Shown here: positions 23,537-35,647 of the stretch, piece by piece | Layout of the letters: each line of letters begins with the position of its first letter | How positions within the stretch are numbered: position 1 is the stretch's first letter | NCBI GenBank assembly: GCA_033439765.1 | Contig: JAULSN010000001.1 | Span: forward strand, 4,402,001-4,466,000 | Reading direction: 5' to 3' | DNA: 64,000 nt | From: Lasiosphaeria ovina | Lineage: Eukaryota > Ascomycota > Sordariomycetes > Sordariales > Lasiosphaeriaceae | Made by a program: the position numbers and the translations under genes | Notes under the pieces: model-generated | What the model saw: the letters and a program-made list of their open reading frames with translations, nothing else | Told to the model about the DNA's origin: nothing | The model's database searches: none

Positions 23537-23913
23537 CGTGAAGTATGTGTCGTCGAGTCGAGTGGCGATGGGAAACGACTACTGACTGCGACGAGTGTTA
23601 CTATCGAGAAAGTAACGACGTGCTTGCTGTACTGCCGGCTCACAGTCCAACAAATTTCTGAGAGGTGTGGATGCTCAAAATCGCCGAGCAGGGCGGAAAA
23701 CCCTACCAGTCCAACTGGGTCTGTGCGCCACTTTTTGCCTGAGGCTCCAACACTCCCGAAATCCAAAAGCGGCTAGCTTGGGGTTTGGTTCTTTTGCACT
23801 TGCGCACAACTGGGGCTGCCCACCACATTTCAAAATCTGAGCAGCAGCAGTTAGGAAGTTGACGACCGACCACGATTTTGCACTAACCTCACCACACAGC
23901 CAACGATCTCAAG
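23537..23913. promoter_or_regulatory. Shared divergent promoter of rpl35 and rpl6
   Basis: 377 bp separate the two start codons, so the ribosomal protein genes almost certainly share control elements. The sequence contains AAAACCCTACC at 23697-23707. Its AACCCTA core resembles the Tbf1/Rap1-like and Homol-E-like elements found in ribosomal protein promoters of several fungi. The match is to a short word only, so the factor is an inference. Confidence 0.55.
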
Positions 23914-24848
23914 ATGTCGTCCACGGCTCCCACGACAAAGACCTTTGGCAAGTCGAGCCGGACGGTTCCTCACCATTCCGAGAAGGCCCAGAAGTGGTAC
24001 CCTGCCGAGGATGAGTCCAAGCCGCGCCAGGTATGTGGATGTAACTCTCCTCTGAAGCCGCGATTCGCGTCTCTGCGAGTCCTGCACAATTGGGGGGCGG
24101 AATTGGTGGAAGCTGAGGATGATCGATTGTCGTCGGCGGGGCGGTTGATGCGAGTTGCTCCGGAGTGCAAGGCAAAGCGAGGCGCGAGCATTGACGCGAG
24201 AGCATCATTTTTGGGCGGGACTCGACGAGACTGCAAACGGCAATTTGCAGAAGACGGCGGATACTCGATGTGGCTATTCCCAGTGCTAACAGTCGTTTCC
24301 AGATCCGCAAGGCTATCCGCTCGTGGTCTCCTCGTGGCTCGCTCCAGCCCGGCACTGTCTTGATCCTGCTCGCCGGTCGCTTCCGCGGCAAGCGCGTCGT
24401 TCTCCTCAAGAGCCTGGACCAGGGCGTTCTCCTCGTCACTGGCCCCTTCAAGATCAACGGCGTTCCCCTTCGTCGCGTCAACTCGAGATACGTCATCGCC
24501 ACATCACTCAAGATCGACCTGTCGGGCCTTGACTCGGAGACGATCACTAAGGTTTCGCAGCCGAAGTACTTCACCGCCGAGAAGGCCAAGGACAAGGCCG
24601 GCGAGGAGGCTTTCTTCAAGCAGGGAGAGAAGCCTCAGGTACGAGCGCCTGAGCTGGGTGAATTGCAAGACCAAGGGACTGACAATGATGTACAGAAGAA
24701 GCAGACCGCTAGCAGCCGGGTCGCGGACCAGAAGGCCATCGACAAGGCTCTGTTGGCCAACATCAAGAAGGTCGAGCTGCTCCCAAGCTACCTCGCCTCT
24801 ACTTTCAGCCTCCGCAAGGGCGACAAGCCCCACGAGATGGTGTGGTAA
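23914..24848 (+). CDS. RPL6: 60S ribosomal protein L6 (eL6)
   Basis: Predicted 201-aa large-subunit ribosomal protein. Exons: 23914-24030, 24303-24638 and 24696-24848, all phase 0. The N-terminus is [15 protein letters not shown]. The KOW-like core is clear: [20 protein letters not shown], then [20 protein letters not shown], then [16 protein letters not shown]. After [10 protein letters not shown] and the second intron comes the C-terminal helix ending [13 protein letters not shown]. The first intron (272 bp) is long for this window. I looked in it for C/D-box snoRNA boxes and found no proper C/D pair. Confidence 0.96.
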
Positions 24849-25838
24849 ATTTGGCTGTCGAGGTTGGGGGTGTGTGACGGGGGGTTTCGGTTTTACGGTA
24901 TGGCTTGGCCAATTGCATTTGGACGTTTGACGGTTTCTCGGTCCATTACGGCGTCTGTAATCAGGGTTTACAGTCAACAAGATTATAAAATCGGGCTTTA
25001 GGCTTTGCAAAGGACGAGAGAGACCTGAACGACAACCGGAATAGACCAAACGGGATGCCCCGAGAGTGGACGTGGAGCATGTGAAAGGCACTGGGCTCGT
25101 GGGAATGCAGCTAGACGCGGTTTCCCGATTCCTGTAGCCAGGCAAGCGCACGTCGGAGTGTGACATGAACATAAAAAGTCCAATGACATGCTCAGTCGAT
25201 ACCCAATAACCGGCCACATTGCTGATATCTCTGCAAAACTTGTGCAAAATTGCAAAGCCTCTCTCTAAGTTGGCTTCAAGGACAGCAGTGGTGAAGTTGT
25301 GCACCCTGATGTCCCTTCCAGCCGAACCCGTCTGCTGGGAGCCGACCAGCTGACAACCGCCCCCACATTGTAGAAGGGTTGAACAAGGATCTAAGTGACG
25401 TTGGACTGTTGCCGCAACGTCAAAGAAACGCATTCTATTGACGGACTTGGTTTTCTTCCAGAACGGGAAAAAGAGTCTAAAAAACGACTAAAACGTATTT
25501 ACTGCGAATATAACTAGATCGTTCCATTGCCTTTTTGAATGCGTGTTGGCTACAGCTACGACTGTTGCGGGTCAACGTAGCAGAATACCCAACATCAACT
25601 CCAGCTACCTGACTGGTGGGTTGGAGCCCCAGGGACGAGTGGGCCAGCTGGCGCTGTTAGCCTTACCCGCCTGGACTGCTGGCTGTGGCGCTTCTTACAC
25701 AGTACGCCGACGAAGCCACAACATCAACCCAACTAAGTTCACAACTCAAACCATTCCCGACCCATTGCGCCAAGGGTGTTCGAATGCTGCCCGCTGGCCG
25801 ACTATTCGCCTTGATTTCCTCACTTGGACAGACCGGAC
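24849..25838. other. Spacer between rpl6 and GOS1
   Basis: No gene recognised. It holds the rpl6 3' region and the GOS1 promoter. Confidence 0.6.
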
Positions 25839-26735
25839 ATGGCGACAACGACGGCCCAGGGCTGGGCTCAGCTGCGCCAGCAAGCCCGGTCCCTCGAGAC
25901 ACAGGTACATTGACCGCCCCAAGATGCCGCAAGGGAGAGACGCACCCGGCACGGAGATGGAAAGAGATGGCATGCGCAAGCACAGAAGCCGGCTGCCCAG
26001 GACTGGCGTGCTAACTCCGGCTGCTACAGACAGAGACACTCTTCCACACATACTCGCAGTTCTCGACGCAACCCAACATCCCACCCAAGCCGACAGAAGA
26101 GGAGCGGGCAACAGAAGCCAAGTTACAAGAACTTCTAGAAAAGGTAAACCGCAAACGAGCCAGAATCCTGTACTGGAAAGCTATTTGAGACCACCTAGCT
26201 AACCCGTGCCCCCGACGCACCTGGAACGCAGCGCGAGAGCGTTATCGCACAGCTGGGGCGGCTGCTAGACTCGGAGGCGGCGCTGACGTCGTCGGCGCTG
26301 AAGCAGAATAACTTGTCGCTGCTGCGCGACAAGCTGGCGGACCACCGGCGGGACCTGGGGCGGCTGCGGAGCGGGCTGGGCGAGGCGCGCAACCGGGCGA
26401 ACCTGCTAGGCAGCGTGCGGGACGACATCTCGGCGTACCGGGCGGCGAACCCCGAGGCGGCCGAGGCCGACTACATGCTGGAGGAGCGGGGGCGGCTGGA
26501 CCGCAGCCACGACGTGGCCGACAGCGTGCTGAGCCAGGCGTACGCGGTGCAGGACAACTTCGCGCTGCAGCGCGAGAGCCTCGCCAGCATCAACCGCCGC
26601 ATCACGCTGGCCGCCAGCCACGTGCCCGGCATCAACACCCTCATCGGCCGCATCTCGGCCAAGAAGCGCCGCGACGGCATCATCATGGGCTCCTTTATCG
26701 CCTTTTGCTTCCTCATGTTCTGGTACTTTCTCTAA
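25839..26735 (+). CDS. GOS1: Golgi Qb-SNARE Gos1 (GOSR1/GS28 family)
   Basis: Predicted 227-aa SNARE for intra-Golgi and ER-Golgi vesicle fusion. Exons: 25839-25904, 26030-26143 and 26232-26735, all phase 0. The N-terminal helix MATTTAQGWAQLRQQARSLE and the spliced QTETLFHTYSQF are typical of Gos1. Next comes an Habc-like region (LQELLEKRESVIAQLGRLLD), then the SNARE motif (about 145-205) with the zero-layer Gln near residue 173 in FALQRESL. The C-terminal anchor is GIIMGSFIAFCFLMFWYFL, ending at the stop. Exon 3 is much richer in G and C than exons 1-2, with strong third-position bias. Length matches the family. Confidence 0.92.
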
Positions 26736-27511
26736 TCTGATCTGCCGCCCACGTCACCTACCCCCCCAAGAGAAATATTTCTTAATAACACACACAAAAA
26801 ACAACTCTGAAAGGAGGGAGAGGATAATAAAAACCAGCCGAGTAGACAAGGCTACCTGACCATGATAGAAGCCAGGAAGAGCCTCACCAGGTGAAAAAAG
26901 GGGGTACGAGGAAAGAACGACAAAGGACAAGAGAACTGCCGGGGAGGAGAGAGGAGAGAGGGCCCTGTAAAAGAAAACCGTTGTATATTTTGTCTTTCTC
27001 TTTTCTTCACGCTTTGCCGGGATGATAGCAGCATCGAGTGGCGGAAACGGTGTTCATCGGGGTCTCGCGGGAGTCTGCCTGTTTTTTCTTGGTTTCATGT
27101 GGAGAAGGGGATACACATTGATGTCTTTATCGAAACCTCATCACATCACGAAAGTCCCCCCCGAGGCGCAAGGTGTGTGTGATATTCCCACCTGGGGTTC
27201 ATTTGCCTAGGTAATTAACTACCTTGGGCACTTTGGATATCGACGAGATGTTATGTACCTGTACTTAAATACATTGCAAGAACGAGATTATTATTCTAGT
27301 GTATCTTTCTTTAATATTCATGGTTCAGCGACCAAGATACTCGCGTGGCAAAGCCAACGCGTGATTATAATCGGAATGGATGATATGATATGATGTATTC
27401 TATATACAGGAACTAGGGGTATCGCGCCACTCACATTAATACACACAAGGTAGGTAGGTATACACATATTTTTACACGGCAGCAACAAGGAAACGGCCGT
27501 CCATGAAAGCC
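26736..27511. other. Convergent spacer (GOS1 and ATP10 3' ends)
   Basis: No gene recognised. A- and T-runs are consistent with two 3' UTRs. It carries GCCTAGGTAATTAAC near 27205 and GGTAGGTAGGTAT near 27450, both members of the spacer word family. Confidence 0.6.
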
Positions 27512-28717
27512 TTAGGCGGCCCCCGCAACCCCCCTCTTCGCAGCAACAGCGGCGGCGGCGGCAGCGATCACGGGCTTGCGCACGTAGTTGGCGCCGACAC
27601 CCTCCCTGGCCATCTCGTCGAGAAGCCTGTAGAGGCTCTTGACGAGGCCCTCGCGCTCGCCGGGCTCGGCGTTGCCGCTGCCGGCCCAGCGGATGCGGCA
27701 CTCGTGGTCGACGAGGTACGTGTAGCCGACCTTGCTGTTGAGGACGCCGATGGACTCGCGGATCTCGTTGGAGATGCCACGGCTGACGAGGAAGTAGCGG
27801 CCCCAGTCCTCGGGGGCCGTCTTGCGGCGGAGAGACCCCATGAACAGGCGCACCAGCCAGGCCTTGAAGACGTCCTCCTCGACGTTGACGCGCACCAGCT
27901 GGGCGCGGCCGCCGGCAGAGGCCAGCGCGGCATGCAGCGCCGGGTTCGCCTCGGGCAACGTGAAGGTGCGCGCCTGGTTCTCGGCCCATAGGCTGCTGAA
28001 GACCGTCACGACCGACGCGCGGCCCTCGAGCACGGGCGTCGTGTCGGCCGCGTCCGCCCCTGGGGCTTTGGAGAGGGTCCGCCCGTGCAGGTTAGGAAAG
28101 TACAGCGACAGGTCGGCCTTGAACGGCCGCGGCGGCGCCAGGAACGTCTTGCCCTTGTGGAACTGCATGTTGCTCCAGTCGCGGAAGTACGGCCGTGCCA
28201 GCTTAGATTTACTATAGCACGATAGGATAGAATCAGCAGCCACAAACCGGGTCAAGAGGGAGAGGAAGAAAGAGTTCCCCTGGGAGGGAGGTGGGATCGC
28301 GTCTTACAGCTGTTCTCGCTTGGCGAGGTGCTTCTTATAGTCGACAAAGTCGTCGCGGCGCTGCTTCAGACTGCGGGGGTCGATGCCCGTGTTCTCGCCG
28401 GCGCTCGGGGGCGAGTGCATACCGATGGGGCGCGTCAGGGCCGTCGGCGTGAACTCCTTGACGGAAGGGCCATAGGCGCGGGGCGCAAATGCGAGCGGCC
28501 CGGTATCCTTGGGGGCATCTTCAGCAGCCGGGCTTGCCGCCTTTGCTGCTGGTGTGGCGGCAGGCGACGAGGTCGTGTTTGGTGGAGCGGCGACTGGCGC
28601 AGCTGCTGGTGGTGGCTTTGGTGTTTTGTTGGCGGGCCGGCGATACGATACTGAAAAGGACCGCCATTGGCACAAGAGGCAGGTCGCTGCTCTGCTCGGG
28701 GCTGTCCGGAGGATCAT
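27512..28717 (-). CDS. ATP10: Mitochondrial ATPase complex subunit ATP10
   Basis: Predicted 369-aa inner-membrane assembly factor that helps Atp6 join the Fo sector of ATP synthase. Exons: 28717-28308 and 28211-27512. The start MILRTAPSRAATCLLCQWRS is Arg-rich without acidic residues, fitting a mitochondrial presequence. A Pro/Ala linker follows (about 30-65). The family region includes RPYFRDWSNMQFHKGKTFLA, LSLYFPNLHGRTL, VFSSLWAENQ, DWGRYFLVSRGISNEIRE, and TYLVDHECRIRWAGSG near the end. The ATG is supported because TTG or CTG alternatives are not needed. It is divergent from the E2 gene, with 510 bp between start codons; both products act in mitochondria. Confidence 0.93.
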
Positions 28718-29227
28718 GGCGAGACTGTTTCTGTAGATATGGATCAGGTAGGTATCTTATGTACTGTACTACCTTACGTACGTGCTGTCGTGCCGTTGAA
28801 GCTGGGCTCAGTCCGTCTCAAATTCGAGTCCCAAGAAATTTCGATGCGAAATAACGTTTGCCCTAAATCCCCACAGTCTCATCCGCCGCCGCACGGGACC
28901 CCTGTCATGCTGATCCGGGCCAGGGGTTGCGTTCTCGTCGGCACAGCACAGTGGGGACAGCGCCAAGCTGCCAGTCCAGTCGGCTATTCGCGGGGGACCA
29001 TGTTCTCCAACGTCATCCAGAAACAGCCTCCCTTAAGCCGCGGGCAGCCAGCGACGCCGCGCACCGCCGCCCATTCCCATGCCAGAGGAGCAGGGAAGAT
29101 GATCTTTCAACTCAAGTCACTTCTTGGAAATCAGGTCAATTGAGCTTGGCGATGTGAATTTGCTGGAGTCCTGGAGTTGGCCATTGATTCTTTCTACCAC
29201 AAAGTCTAGTTGTCTATATACTACAGC
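28718..29227. promoter_or_regulatory. Divergent promoter region of ATP10 and the E2 gene
   Basis: 510 bp between two start codons of mitochondrial-protein genes. It contains AGGTAGGTATCTTATGTACTG near 28745 and no recognised factor site. Shared regulation is an inference from distance only. Confidence 0.45.
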
Positions 29228-30916
29228 ATGTTTTGGCACCAGAGTGCGCGCGCGGTGCGCCATCAGCATCAGCAATGGCACCTCCACGGCGCTGCCCTGG
29301 CCCGCCGACTCGTTGCACCAACAACAACACGCCGCCCGTCCCCGGCCGCCAGGGCATTCCATACGGCGAGGATCCTTATGGCTGTGAAACCAGTCCTGCT
29401 TGCCGACATTGGAGAAGGCATGTTTCTTTCCTTGTTTCCACTTTCCATGTTCCCGCGTCTCCGGCCCTAATTAGGCGTGCGACGAGGCACTGCCGTGGGC
29501 ATTAAAGCTAACAATTTTGGCTTCGGATGCTTAGGAATCGTCGAGTGCGAGATTATACAATGGTTCGTCGAGCCTGGGGCCCGCGTCGACGAGTTCTCTC
29601 CGCTCTGCGAAGTGCAGAGCGACAAAGCCTCGGTCGAGATCACTAGCCGCTTCGCCGGCATCGTGAAGAAGCTGCACTACGACGCCGGCGAGATGGCCAA
29701 GGTCGGCAAGCCGTTCGTCGACATAGACATCGAGGGCAGTGATGCGGAAAAGGACGCCCTGGAAGCCCTGACGCCGCCCGAACCTGGTCCGCCGGCCAAG
29801 CCGTCCAGCCCCAGTGCCACTTCCGTACCGGCGCCAACGAAGTCTACCCCTGAATTCAGACCGGCAGCCCAAGGGAGTGGACACCCAAGCGGCGTGCCGC
29901 AGGCCCTGGATGGGCAAAAAGGAAAACACGCCACGCTCGCAACCCCGGCGGTCAGGCACCTCACCCGGGAGCTGGGAGTGGAACTAGCGCAGATAGACGG
30001 GACGGGTAGGGACGGGAGGGTGTTGAAAGAGGATATCTACAAGTTTGTAGAGCAGAGAAACTCGGTAGCCGCACCGGCGGCGCCGCTAGAGGCGACTTCT
30101 GGAACAGCCGGCCCCGCGAGCCCGTTCTTGTCACCCGACGTATCAGCCGTGGGACCACAGAAAGAGACGCCTCTCGTCATGACGAGGACGCAGGAGATGA
30201 TGTTCAAGACCATGACGCGCTCTCTCAGCATACCGCACTTCCTCTACGCCGACGAAGTCGATTTCACCTCGCTCGTCGAACTGCGGCAGCGCCTCAACCG
30301 GGTCATTGCCAAGTCCGGCGTGGACGATAGCCACGTTAGCAAGCTTTCCTACCTCCCTTTCATCATCAAAGCCGTCTCGATGGCGATATACAAATACCCC
30401 ATCCTCAACGCGCGGGTCGATGTCGACGGGCCGAACGCGAATGGAAGTGGGAAGCCGATGCTCGTTCTGCGCAGCCAGCACAACATCGGAGTGGCAATGG
30501 ACACGCCGTCGGGGCTGCTGGTCCCCGTCATCAAGAACGTCGGGAGTCTGAACGTCCTGGGCATAGCAGCGGAGCTCGGCCGGCTCCAGTCGCTCGCGGC
30601 GACCGGGAAGCTCTCGCCGCAGGACATGGTGGGCGGTACCATAACCGTCAGCAACATCGGCAGCATCGGCGGCACGTACCTGTCGCCCGTGGTCGTGGAG
30701 CGCGAGGTGGCCATCCTGGGCATCGGGCGCATGCGCACCGTGCCGGCCTTCTCGTCGGCGCCGGGGGACGAGGACAGGGTCGTGCGGCGCCAGGTCTGCA
30801 ACTTCAGCTGGAGCGCCGACCACCGCGTCGTCGACGGCGCGACCATGGCGAGAGCGGCCGACGTGGTGCGCAGCATCGTCGAAGAGCCCGACGTCATGGT
30901 TATGCACTTGCGCTAG
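29228..30916 (+). CDS. Branched-chain 2-oxoacid dehydrogenase E2 (lipoamide acyltransferase)
   Basis: Predicted 523-aa mitochondrial acyltransferase core of the complex that degrades valine, leucine and isoleucine. Exons: 29228-29417 and 29535-30916. The first 50 residues are rich in Arg, His and Ala without acids, as in a presequence, followed by LLADIGEGIVECEIIQW. The lipoyl domain spans about 52-130 with the lipoyl Lys in QSDKAS (about 95). An E3/E1-binding domain lies at about 197-235 (LATPAVRHLTRELGV, GRDGRVLKEDI). The catalytic domain ends with SADHRVVDGAT (His about 492, Asp about 496). VECEIIQWFVEPG is characteristic of the branched-chain E2 and differs from the pyruvate or oxoglutarate E2s. 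The intron has a GC donor (GAAG|GCATGT) and a TTAG acceptor. No GT donor gives the conserved frame. Confidence 0.92.
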
Positions 30917-33703
30917 AACGGGGGTTGCGTTTCCGCTTTTGCTTCCGTTCCGTTATTTTACATATCGCCTCGGGGCCAAACAATATACCTACCTTAGGTA
31001 CTGTGCTGTGCTGTGTGGTGTTGTGTACGTGGTCTGCTCGTAAAATGGGAGTATCTGGGTGACGCCATATCTCACTAGACTTGTTTAGGTATTTAGAGAG
31101 AGGAGAGGAAGTGTTAATGGTGGCGTCCTCACTTTTCATGCCCGTCTTAGCTTTTGCAGTGTTCCGTGATCACTACTAAAGTAACTTGCCAAGTTGAGCG
31201 GCATTTTTTCTTCTTCTTTTCTTTATCAGACATTTATGATTGGGCCTCTCTCTTTCTGTGAAGTAAGTCTACGTTTTCCTCGGCGATGTGTTATGTACGT
31301 GTGTGATGGTGGAGGTGATAGCTTCCGGCCTCCCGCAGCTAACCTCGATCTCCTAATAGACTTGAGATGGCCATCAATTGCCGAGCCTCGTGGGGATGGG
31401 ATGGATTTTGGGGCTTGGGGAGGAGGGCGGGAGACTCTTTCTTTCGCCATTCCTTCCTTCCTTGCCTGGGCCGCGGACGTGCAGCAAGCAGGACGGACGG
31501 AGCAATGTCACCCGCCTGGTCTCGAGCCTCCGAGGATTTGACGGCATACATACCTAAGGTATGTACTTGTACTACGTATCGGTCAAGCTAAGCGAGCGAT
31601 GGATACATGTACATACATACCTACATACATACATACATGCGAAAACCCCTGTCAAGGCATCCCAGGTTCGCGGGAAACGTGTCAGTGCCAGCAGCCGCTC
31701 GTTGGGGGAACGCCAAGCACATGTGTGTCCGTCTTGCAGGACTCGTCCATGCATGTTGCGTGGCGCCCGGCCTGCTACCCCCGAGGCGAATGAACGGAGA
31801 AGCCAAAGGCAAGTAGGTAAGTGTCTGAAAAATCTGTGCGACGATTACTCGACCCCCCGCCCCCCCATTGTTCCTCGGCAGGTACTCGGCGTCGGAGTTG
31901 CCCATGGGCGAGGTATGGACTAGTAGCTTTGAAAGTGTGTGCCTGCTTGTCCTATTTGTGGAATTTCTTTCTTGGTTTGTTCGCCTCGGCCGTCGTGCTC
32001 CGGTTTTCTGCATGTCAATGATGCTTCCCATCCTTGGCCGCGGCCTATATCTGCCGATCGCTGAAAGCGTGTACTACCGGATGGTACGGATGGGTCGGGA
32101 ACAAGTTTGCCGAACTAAGTCCTTGTTTGCCTCAACTCGAGCACACTAGATAGGTACCTCATCACGCACAGTGCAGGTTGTTAAAGCCTGGCGAGCTACA
32201 TTAGACCGGCACCGTCGTTCAAGTTGTCCTCACTTCATGAGATAAGATGGCTTTGGGGCGGGAGCCCCTTTCACCGTCCTACCAAGGGTAAGGGGTCTGT
32301 CGAATGAGCTCAGATTCTGTCACACAGAGAGATGGATACTGGGGAGATCGCATAGCACCACCTATGATTCTGCAAGATAGATTCGGCAGGACAGGAGCCG
32401 GGGTAACCTGGTGCCAGCGATCAACACAAAACATTGGTAATGTGTAGTGTCCGTCATCACAACTGGCCTGAGCTGGGCGAATCTTTTCGCTAGCTTGGTC
32501 TTATATGGTAGTTGAGCAAGTCCTAGAGACAGGCCAGTGCTATCGTGTTAGTTGCATTCCTAGGCGACGAGGACGGTTCAGAAGGCGTTGTTACGATACT
32601 CAGCCAGTGGTGTAATAGAGGAAGCTATTCTTGGGATTCCAACCGCCCTACGGGGATCGAGAGCGGCAGTGTCATGGCCGCGGTCCGTCCCGTGCTCTTT
32701 GATATCAGCCCTACGACGGTGGGTTTGGGTTATCCGTAAATCCCGTATTATCGAAGGCGGTCAAAAGGGAAGCGAAGCTTGGCGGTGCGGGTTTCGCCGT
32801 AATTGTTACTGGGCAGTGTCGAGACGATTGAACAAGAATCATGCATCAGGTAAGGGTGTTCTCTCATCACGTATTTTGATTGAATGACGGAAATAAAGAA
32901 AACTCGTGAAAAGGCGGGGCTTGGCAGGACAAGATAATCGACGTTGCATGGTCGGGCGCTGATAGAAAAAGAAGAGGAAGACAGCCTTGGCAGACGATCG
33001 GCGGAGATTGGAGGATAAGAAGCAGCCCAGGACCCAAGGCGACCGAGGGTCTCGCTCCGAGTCATAAAGAAGACAGGCTCGCTCCTTCCCAGTAGCGGTC
33101 AGCTTGAAAACCCCCAAGGCGGCGCCGGGCTCTTTCAGTTCTTTCTCTTTCCCTCATCACACCATCCATTTCATCACTGGTCTTTGCTCATTGTGAACGC
33201 GACTTTCTTCCCTGTTGTGGGAGGTGGAAGACGTCCTCTCATCGCCACCGCACCGCCATGAATATCTATGCACAGCCCAGTGCCATGCCATGCCTTTTTT
33301 AAACGCCCACGGCTAGGACACGGAGCTACCCCTTGTAGCCCGGCCTGCCTCGATGCAAGTGCAAGTGCAAAGCAAGAGATTATAACCCAAAGCTATCATC
33401 AGCGTCTCCAATTTTCCCCCCATCCATTCCCCATTACCCGCATAATGCGCCCAAAGAGAAGAAGAATCGAAATTTCGAAGAAAGAAGAGATAGGGGGAAC
33501 AAAACAAAGAAGCCAAGACAAGAGCCGAAAGTCCCTGCCAAGTGTCAAGGGATTGAGAGCTGTGTCGTACTCCGTATGCCGATGCGATCCGGTGGTGGGG
33601 GCGCACAAGGCGAGCCGCCCCTCCGGGTTATTAGCGCCATGCCGGTTGTGTGGGTTTCGTCCAAGTCAACGGTTTTCTCTGCCCCCCTTTATTTATATGC
33701 ACG
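30917..33703. other. Convergent spacer of 2.8 kb, no gene recognised
   Basis: Lies between the stops of the E2 gene and the gluconokinase gene. No frame with family motifs was found. It holds TACCTACCTTAGGTAC at 30986-31001, a near-perfect palindrome centred at about 31555 (ACATACCTAAGGTATGT), and a CATA tetranucleotide run at 31608-31640. Confidence 0.5.
31608..31640. repeat. ACAT/CATA tetranucleotide microsatellite
   Basis: About eight imperfect ACATAC/ATAC units, interrupted once by CTAC. It lies in a convergent intergenic region. Confidence 0.8.
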
Positions 33704-34525
33704 TCATTTTTGGGCACTGGCCTCCTGGATCTGGTCCATGGTCTTCAAGACATTGTCGAGTGCTTCGGCCATGACAATGTCGGCTGGGCGGCTCACGTCG
33801 ACCCTGATTACGTCGACCTCGGCCTTGGTGGGCGGTTCTAATATGTCGAACTGGCTGTGTACCATGTTCGCGCCCATGTAGTGGTTCTGGCGGGCAAGGA
33901 CCCGCTGGAGGAGGACCTCTTCCGAGGCGTCGAGGTAGATGAAATGCAAGTGGAGGTCGGGTGTGAAATATGGTGCAACCCGTATGACATCGCGGTATTT
34001 GCGCTTCAGCGCGGAGCACGTCAACACAACGCCGTCGTGGCCCTGCTCAAGCTCGTGAATCGACGCCTCGCGAAGGGCTGTGAGCCAGTCCCACCGGTCG
34101 GCATCGGTCAGTGGGATGCCAGCGCTCATCTTGTCGATGTTCGCTTGTGGGTGGTACTAAGAGTTTATATGAGTATTGGATCCCCCTCCCCACCACCGTT
34201 TAAGGTAGTCACCAACACAACCGAGACTGAAACGCACCTCATCGCCCTCGATATAAGGTATATGGAGGCAGGTAGCGAGATACTTTGCTACTGTACTTTT
34301 ACCACACCCAGCAGGTCCCGTCACCAACCAGATGTGGTGTTGCTTTGCCAGCGAGGCATTGGTGGACGAGGCGGCACCGTTTGTGAGACTCCCGTTGGAA
34401 AGGGCCGGCGCCGGCAGTCGCACGGTTTTCGGCGTGGACGCCATGTTTTGGCGAGTGGCGGACATGACTGTTGATGCGGGGGAGTTCTGACCGTTCACCG
34501 AGACAGGAGAATCATACGACAGCAT
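33704..34525 (-). CDS. Gluconokinase (GntK/thermoresistant type)
   Basis: Predicted 246-aa kinase that phosphorylates D-gluconate to 6-phosphogluconate, feeding the pentose phosphate pathway. Exons: 34525-34238 and 34156-33704, phase 0. The Walker A loop GPAGCGKS is at residues 70-77. Splicing joins IPYIEGDE to YHPQANIDKMS, the substrate-binding signature of the family. Then come GIPLTDADRWDWL, VVLTCSALKRKYRD, FIYLDASEE, RQNHYMGANMV and SQFDILEPP. The first 60 residues are a Ser/Thr/Asn-rich extension absent from bacterial GntK. The ATG at 34525 is chosen over an in-frame TTG six bases upstream. The gene converges on the E2 gene, and its promoter faces the large gene-poor region. Confidence 0.93.
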
Positions 34526-35647
34526 GGTCAAGGGAAAGCAGTTCTGGAGACCTCGTTGGCGCGGTGCGGTTTGGCAGTGGGTTCAGGGGCGGTAGTACAG
34601 TGAGAGACGCAAGCGTGACGCTATTGCATATTGATCCCGTGGTGATGTGACAGGGTGTTGTGTGGTTGTTCCTGGAGGAGTGGTGGCAGGGTGGTGGGTG
34701 TGATGGCGAAGTTAAAAAAGTCAACTGCGAATAGAGGCAGGCACTACTTGGCTCAACGATACGACGATTCATTCACGGCGACGACGAAATGCCATGAGCC
34801 TAGGGCGAAGAAGAAGGGAACCCGGAAACCGACAATGCCAATCTCATCCAAACAAAAACAGAAGGGTGTGTCAGAAAAGGAGTGTGGCCGATGGCGGTGC
34901 GGCGGGTGTTATATAGCTGAGCCTAGCAACAGGTCATACCTGCAGCGATGACCTGAAAAAACCTGCCCGGAAGGCCCAAATGACAGGCTGGGGTCTGCCT
35001 GGGGGAGCTAGAGAGCAGGCGGGTTTCCAGTGATGGAGATCCGCTGAGTGACGGGCACATCAGGTTCCAGGTTGGGGGGCGGGCGGGCAACCTTACGGAT
35101 CAGATCGAACAAGAGTTTGTTAGCGGGGCCCCGAACCGTGCTGAAGAGACTGAATACTGTACTGTGTAAGGTTTCTCCGACGGGGGGGAGGGGGAGGGCT
35201 GTACCTGTAAGATGGAAGGTACTGCGGTACCTCGACATATCGAGGCCTCGAGACCGCTGGGCCGGCGTGGGCTTGCAACTGAAGGAAAACTTGGCGCCCA
35301 AAAAGTTCACTAATGGAATCATCCTATTGGCGGACTGACCTGGAGAGAGCCGTCATGGGCCCAGAGCCATGACAGGGCCAACCCCACCGAGGCAGGGAGG
35401 GTGTGTCGGGAACGTGTAGCGACAAGTATGGGCGAAGTATCCCCATGAAGGCGAAGTACCCGCGAACCTCGTCCCACCTGGGATTCTCGGGGGAGGCTTT
35501 TTCCTGGAGAAAGCGCGGGATGAATGTGCTTTATGTGGGGAAGGATGAGATGTGGCTGACTCGCAGCGCGGGAAGACTGTTGGGACTCCCGAGGGCGAAA
35601 GCTGGCTTGCGATTTGCCATCAAAAGCAATTGCCAGTTCCGTTACCC

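Noticed and set aside
24031..24302. Possible snoRNA in the long first intron of rpl6
   Set aside because: C-box-like GATGATC and TTGATGC are present, but there is no D box at a suitable distance downstream and no terminal stem.
25543..26202. 219-codon plus-strand frame overlapping the GOS1 5' exons
   Set aside because: It is out of frame with the GOS1 exons, which match the SNARE family and join at proper splice sites.
30143..30907. 254-codon minus-strand frame inside the E2 gene
   Set aside because: It is a mirror of the strongly GC-biased E2 exon. The plus strand carries the lipoyl and catalytic motifs.
34157..34237. Gluconokinase frame reading on past GDE
   Set aside because: The extension is intron sequence (GTGCGT donor to TTAG acceptor). 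Splicing restores the family motif YHPQANIDKM.
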